DNA from: an uncultured Massilia sp.
GTDB lineage: Bacteria; Pseudomonadota; Gammaproteobacteria; Burkholderiales; Burkholderiaceae_D
DNA: 64,000 nt
Direction of reading: 5' to 3'
Assembly: GCA_913778765.1 (NCBI GenBank)
Contig: CAJYXO010000126.1
Span: forward strand, 1-64,000
Under the pieces are notes generated by a model, which saw only the letters and a list, made by a program, of their open reading frames with translations, did not search any database and had not been told where the DNA came from. Within the stretch, counting starts at the first letter, position 1; every line of letters begins with the position of its first letter. A program made the position numbers and the translations under genes. Shown here in pieces: positions 61,434-64,000 of this stretch.

Positions 61434-62405
61434 TCAAATTCGGTCGGTCGCGGTGAGGGCGGACCTGCGCTGGGCGAACCAGGCCCGCGCCTGCTGCGCA
61501 TCGCGGTCGATCGCGGCGGTCAGGGTGGGCAGGTCGACGTATTTTTCTTCGTCGCGCAGCTTGTGCAGGAATTCGACGCGCACCAGCTTGCCGTAGCAGG
61601 GCTGGTCCCAGTCGAAGACGTGCACTTCGAGCAGCATGCGGCCCGCATCCTCGACGGTCGGGCGCACGCCCAGGCTGGCGACGGCCGGCAGCGGGCGCTC
61701 GGCCAGGCCGTGTACCTGCACCACGAAGATGCCGGCCACGGCCGGGCGGTGGGCGACACGCAGGTTCAGGGTCGGGAAGCCCAGCGTGCGGCCCAGCTTG
61801 GCGCCGTGGATCACGTGGCCGGACATCGAATAAGGGTGGCCGAGCAGGGCGTGGGTGGCGTCGAAATCGCCGGCCGCCAGCGCCGCGCGCACGGCCGAGG
61901 ACGAGATGCGGGTGGCGTCGTGCAGCACGGCCGGCAGGCTGTGGACTTCGAAGCCGTATTCCTTGCCGGCTTCAAGCAGCTGGGCGACGTTGCCGGCGCG
62001 CCGGGCGCCGTAGCAGAAATCGTCGCCGACCATCAGCCATTTCACGTGCAGGCCCTCGACCAGCACTTTCTCGGTGAATTCCTGCGGCGACATCGAGGCG
62101 AAATGCTCGTTGAAATGCTCGACGATGACGCGGTCGACGCCGGCCTGGGACAGCGATGCCAGCTTGTCGCGCAGGTTGGCGATGCGGGCAGGGGCTTTCG
62201 ACAGGTCGCCGCTGCGCTGGGCGAAGTATTCGCGCGGATGCGGTTCGAAGGTCATCACGGCGGCTTCCAGACCGAGGCGCCGGGCGCTGGCGGTCACGTG
62301 CGACAACAAGGCCTGGTGTCCGCGGTGGACACCGTCGAAGTTGCCGATCGTGAGTGCGCAAGGGGCGCGCGCCCTGTCGTTGGGAAGTCCGCGAAATACC
62401 TTCAT
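61434..62405 (-). CDS. ribF: Riboflavin kinase/FAD synthetase
   Basis: A 323-residue bifunctional enzyme. The FAD synthetase part has LTIGNFDGVHRGHQALLSHV and VVGDD-like VGDDFCYGARRAGN; the kinase part has VIHGAKLGRTLGFPTLNLRV and GVRPTVEDAGRMLLEVHVFD. It turns riboflavin into FMN and FAD. It lies upstream of ileS on the same strand, as in many proteobacteria (ribF-ileS-lspA). Confidence 0.96.
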   Translation of the reverse strand: MKVFRGLPNDRARAPCALTIGNFDGVHRGHQALLSHVTASARRLGLEAAVMTFEPHPREYFAQRSGDLSKAPARIANLRDKLASLSQAGVDRVIVEHFNEHFASMSPQEFTEKVLVEGLHVKWLMVGDDFCYGARRAGNVAQLLEAGKEYGFEVHSLPAVLHDATRISSSAVRAALAAGDFDATHALLGHPYSMSGHVIHGAKLGRTLGFPTLNLRVAHRPAVAGIFVVQVHGLAERPLPAVASLGVRPTVEDAGRMLLEVHVFDWDQPCYGKLVRVEFLHKLRDEEKYVDLPTLTAAIDRDAQQARAWFAQRRSALTATDRI

Positions 62406-62461
62406 TGGATGATTCGTGCTCCGAGGCGAAATACCAGATTATACGGCAACCCGGAGGAAAC

Positions 62462-62498
62462 AAAAAAAGCGCCCCCTGCAGGGCAGGGCGGCGCTTTT
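62462..62498 (-). terminator. Rho-independent terminator of the TPR gene
   Basis: Stem AAAAGCGCC/GGCGCTTTT (62465-62473 and 62490-62498) enclosing CCTGCAGG. On the minus strand a seven-T run follows. It lies 26 bases past the stop. Confidence 0.88.
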
Positions 62499-62524
62499 CG
62501 GTGACAGCGTCAAACAGCGGAGGC

Positions 62525-63754
62525 TCAGGCCGCCGGCTTGTTGATCGCCATGATGTAGTAACGGGCCAGGTCGGCGGTGCCGTCCTTGCCGCCCACGCCT
62601 TTCAGCGTGCTGATGGCCTGCTGCTTCTTGCCGGCCACGGCGTAGGCTTCGCCCAGGTGCAGCTTGGCGTCTTCCGGATACTTCAGGCCGCCGGCCTTGA
62701 TGGCGGCTTCCATCATCTTCAGGCCCTTGTCGGTCTGGCCCGACTGGACCAGCGAGTAGCCGAGGGCGGCCAGGCCGTCCTGGTCGTTGGCCTTGGTCAG
62801 CTCGGCTTCGTCGGTGGCGAAGGTCTTGTTCTGCTCGGCCAGGTTCTTCTCGGCCAGATCCTTCAGGCGCTGGTGACGGGCGGCATCCGGACCGGTGCCC
62901 AGGGCGCCGGCCTTGTAGCCCTTGTCGATGACCTTGATCGCTTCAGCCGGGGCCTTCGCCTGCAGCACGAGCTGGGCCATTTCCATGTACTCGCTCGGCT
63001 TCTTCATCAGGTTGTTGGCCAGGCGCAGGCGCCACACGTCGACCATCAGGCGGCTGGAGAAGTTCGGCTTGCCCTGGACGCGGTTCAGCAGGTCACCCCA
63101 GTACTGGGCCTTCGGATAGTTGGCGGCGAGCTTTTCGATGGTGTTGACGTAGCCGGCCTTGTCGTTCTTCTTCAGCTGGATGTTGGCCAGCATGCCCAGC
63201 TGGTCTTCGGTCAGCGCGCCACGCTTTTCCTGGTTGCGCAGTTCGTTCTCAAGCGCGGCGACATTGCCCTGCTTGTAATAGTTCTGCATCAGGTAGGCGC
63301 GCAGCTTCGGATCGTCGTGCTCCTTGAGCTGCTTCTCGATGGCGGCATTGGCCTTGCCCAGGTCGCCGGCACGCATGTAGATGCCGATCAGGCCGTCCGA
63401 GATCTGCGAACGCTGGGTGGCGGTCAGCTTGCCCGATGCCAGCAGGGCCTCGGAGGTCTTGGCGGCGGTGTCGTAGTCGCCGGCCTGTACCGAGGCGCCC
63501 AGACGGGTCATATCGATCAGATAGTTTTCGTTGGCGGATTTGCCGCCGACGCTGTCGAGCTGGCGCAGCTTGGCCAGGGCTTCCTTGTTCTTGCCCGACT
63601 TCATCAGTTGCTGCGCTTCCTGCAGCGGCTTGCCGATTTCCGGGCGGACGGTTTCAGCGGCGTAGGCCGGGGCCAGGCCGACGACCGGGACGGCAGCGGT
63701 GAAGCCGATGGCGGCCAGGGCGAGGCCGAGGTGTGCGAGGCGGGACTTGATCAT
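62525..63754 (-). CDS. Periplasmic TPR-repeat protein
   Basis: A 409-residue protein with a signal peptide (MIKSRLAHLGLALAAIGFTA, cleaved after APAYA). The mature part consists of helical repeats of the TPR/Sel1-like kind (QEAQQLMKSGKNKEALAKLR, DGLIGIYMRAGDLGKANAAI, LGYSLVQSGQTDKGLKMMEA). It follows exbD on the same strand; this position after a TonB-ExbBD-type gene group suggests that it helps an energised outer-membrane uptake complex, a position-based inference. The start at 63754 is favoured over one at 63784 because the signal peptide begins there. Confidence 0.8.
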   Translation of the reverse strand: MIKSRLAHLGLALAAIGFTAAVPVVGLAPAYAAETVRPEIGKPLQEAQQLMKSGKNKEALAKLRQLDSVGGKSANENYLIDMTRLGASVQAGDYDTAAKTSEALLASGKLTATQRSQISDGLIGIYMRAGDLGKANAAIEKQLKEHDDPKLRAYLMQNYYKQGNVAALENELRNQEKRGALTEDQLGMLANIQLKKNDKAGYVNTIEKLAANYPKAQYWGDLLNRVQGKPNFSSRLMVDVWRLRLANNLMKKPSEYMEMAQLVLQAKAPAEAIKVIDKGYKAGALGTGPDAARHQRLKDLAEKNLAEQNKTFATDEAELTKANDQDGLAALGYSLVQSGQTDKGLKMMEAAIKAGGLKYPEDAKLHLGEAYAVAGKKQQAISTLKGVGGKDGTADLARYYIMAINKPAA

Positions 63755-63780
63755 TATCGGGATTCTTTCATTCAAAATAG

Positions 63781-63805
63781 ACACGGCAGGGAAACCCTGC
63801 CGTGT
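63781..63805. terminator. Hairpin between TPR gene and exbD
   Basis: An 11-bp perfect stem ACACGGCAGGG/CCCTGCCGTGT with an AAA loop. On the minus strand CTATTTT follows. It may partly stop or stabilise the exbD transcript before the TPR gene. Confidence 0.75.
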
Positions 63806-63824
63806 TCATTATAGCCAAAGCCAA

Positions 63825-64000
63825 TTACTGGAACTGTTCGTTACCGACCATACCGATCTTGGTCACGTTCAGACGCTGGGCCGCAGCCATCACGCCAGCG
63901 ACAACCTTGTACTCGACCAGCTTGTTCGGACGCAGGTGCACTTCCGGCTGATCGGCCTGGGCTGCCACTTCGGCCAGCTTCGCTTCCAGGGTGGCGCGAT
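63825..64000 (-). CDS. exbD: ExbD/TolR-family biopolymer transport protein, partial (5' end beyond window)
   Basis: The last 58 codons are present, reading ATLEAKLAEVAAQADQPEVH, LRPNKLVEYKVVAGVMAAAQ and LNVTKIGMVGNEQFQ before the stop at 63825-63827. This is the typical periplasmic C-terminal end of ExbD/TolR (the V-x-I-R-P-N/D and V-x-x-V-x-x-x-x-A-x-x-G pattern). ExbD passes proton-motive energy from the inner membrane to TonB. The membrane helix with the key Asp lies outside the window, so ExbD and TolR cannot be told apart. Confidence 0.85.
   Translation of the reverse strand, partial: RATLEAKLAEVAAQADQPEVHLRPNKLVEYKVVAGVMAAAQRLNVTKIGMVGNEQFQ

Noticed and set aside
58470-62504. Plus-strand open frame of 1344 codons
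   Set aside because: It lies antisense to ileS and ribF, whose motifs are certain. Its product is a low-complexity Val/Arg/Gln/Gly mix typical of high-GC shadows.

Overview
The window is chromosomal DNA of a high-GC betaproteobacterium. Gene content and order (radC-fkpB-ispH, lspA-ileS-ribF order, paired bpt/aat transferases, phasin, ExbD next to a periplasmic TPR protein) fit Burkholderiales. My best guess is an Oxalobacteraceae member near Massilia/Telluria; this is inferred from protein resemblance only.

Layout. (1) 1-4400 is a mixed accessory stretch. It has an IS3-family element with an internally deleted transposase, the 3' stub of a gene next to it, a diguanylate cyclase, small hypotheticals and an orphan receiver-domain protein. 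It ends at the first of two identical tRNA-Lys genes. (2) 4400-17590 is core: tRNA-Lys x2, a GspE-like ATPase, a spermidine-synthase-like protein, a glycine-zipper protein, a barstar-like protein, purN, an RsmB-family methyltransferase, an MscS channel, a fatty-acid desaturase with an unusual tail, a lipoprotein hydrolase, rpmB-rpmG and a GT39-type membrane glycosyltransferase. (3) 17816-29770 is an AT-richer genomic island of about 12 kb that splits radC. The two radC pieces lie at its ends and together give a normal-length RadC. The island carries a large serine recombinase, inverted arms at both ends that look like attP half-sites, a Gabija-like defence pair (gajA-gajB, ATGA-coupled), a secreted MACPF-like candidate coupled to a small secreted protein, a Rep-like HTH protein, iteron-like repeats, and a very GC-rich array of tetraloop hairpins with no credible gene. 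(4) 29747-64000 is core again: fkpB-ispH-apt, livHMGF, phasin, pbpG, an IclR regulator, dgkA, peroxiredoxin, TauE + cysTWA + a CysB-type regulator, tas, pyrD, bpt-aat-nudix, initiator tRNA, alkA-EamA, a degenerate M48 lipoprotein, dut-coaBC-lspA-ileS-ribF, and a TPR/ExbD pair cut by the window end.

REP/REPIN-like palindromes of one family recur at five places outside the island. The most promising undescribed material is the island: its integration site, its hairpin array plus iterons beside a Rep-like gene, and the pairing of Gabija with a putative pore-forming secreted protein.
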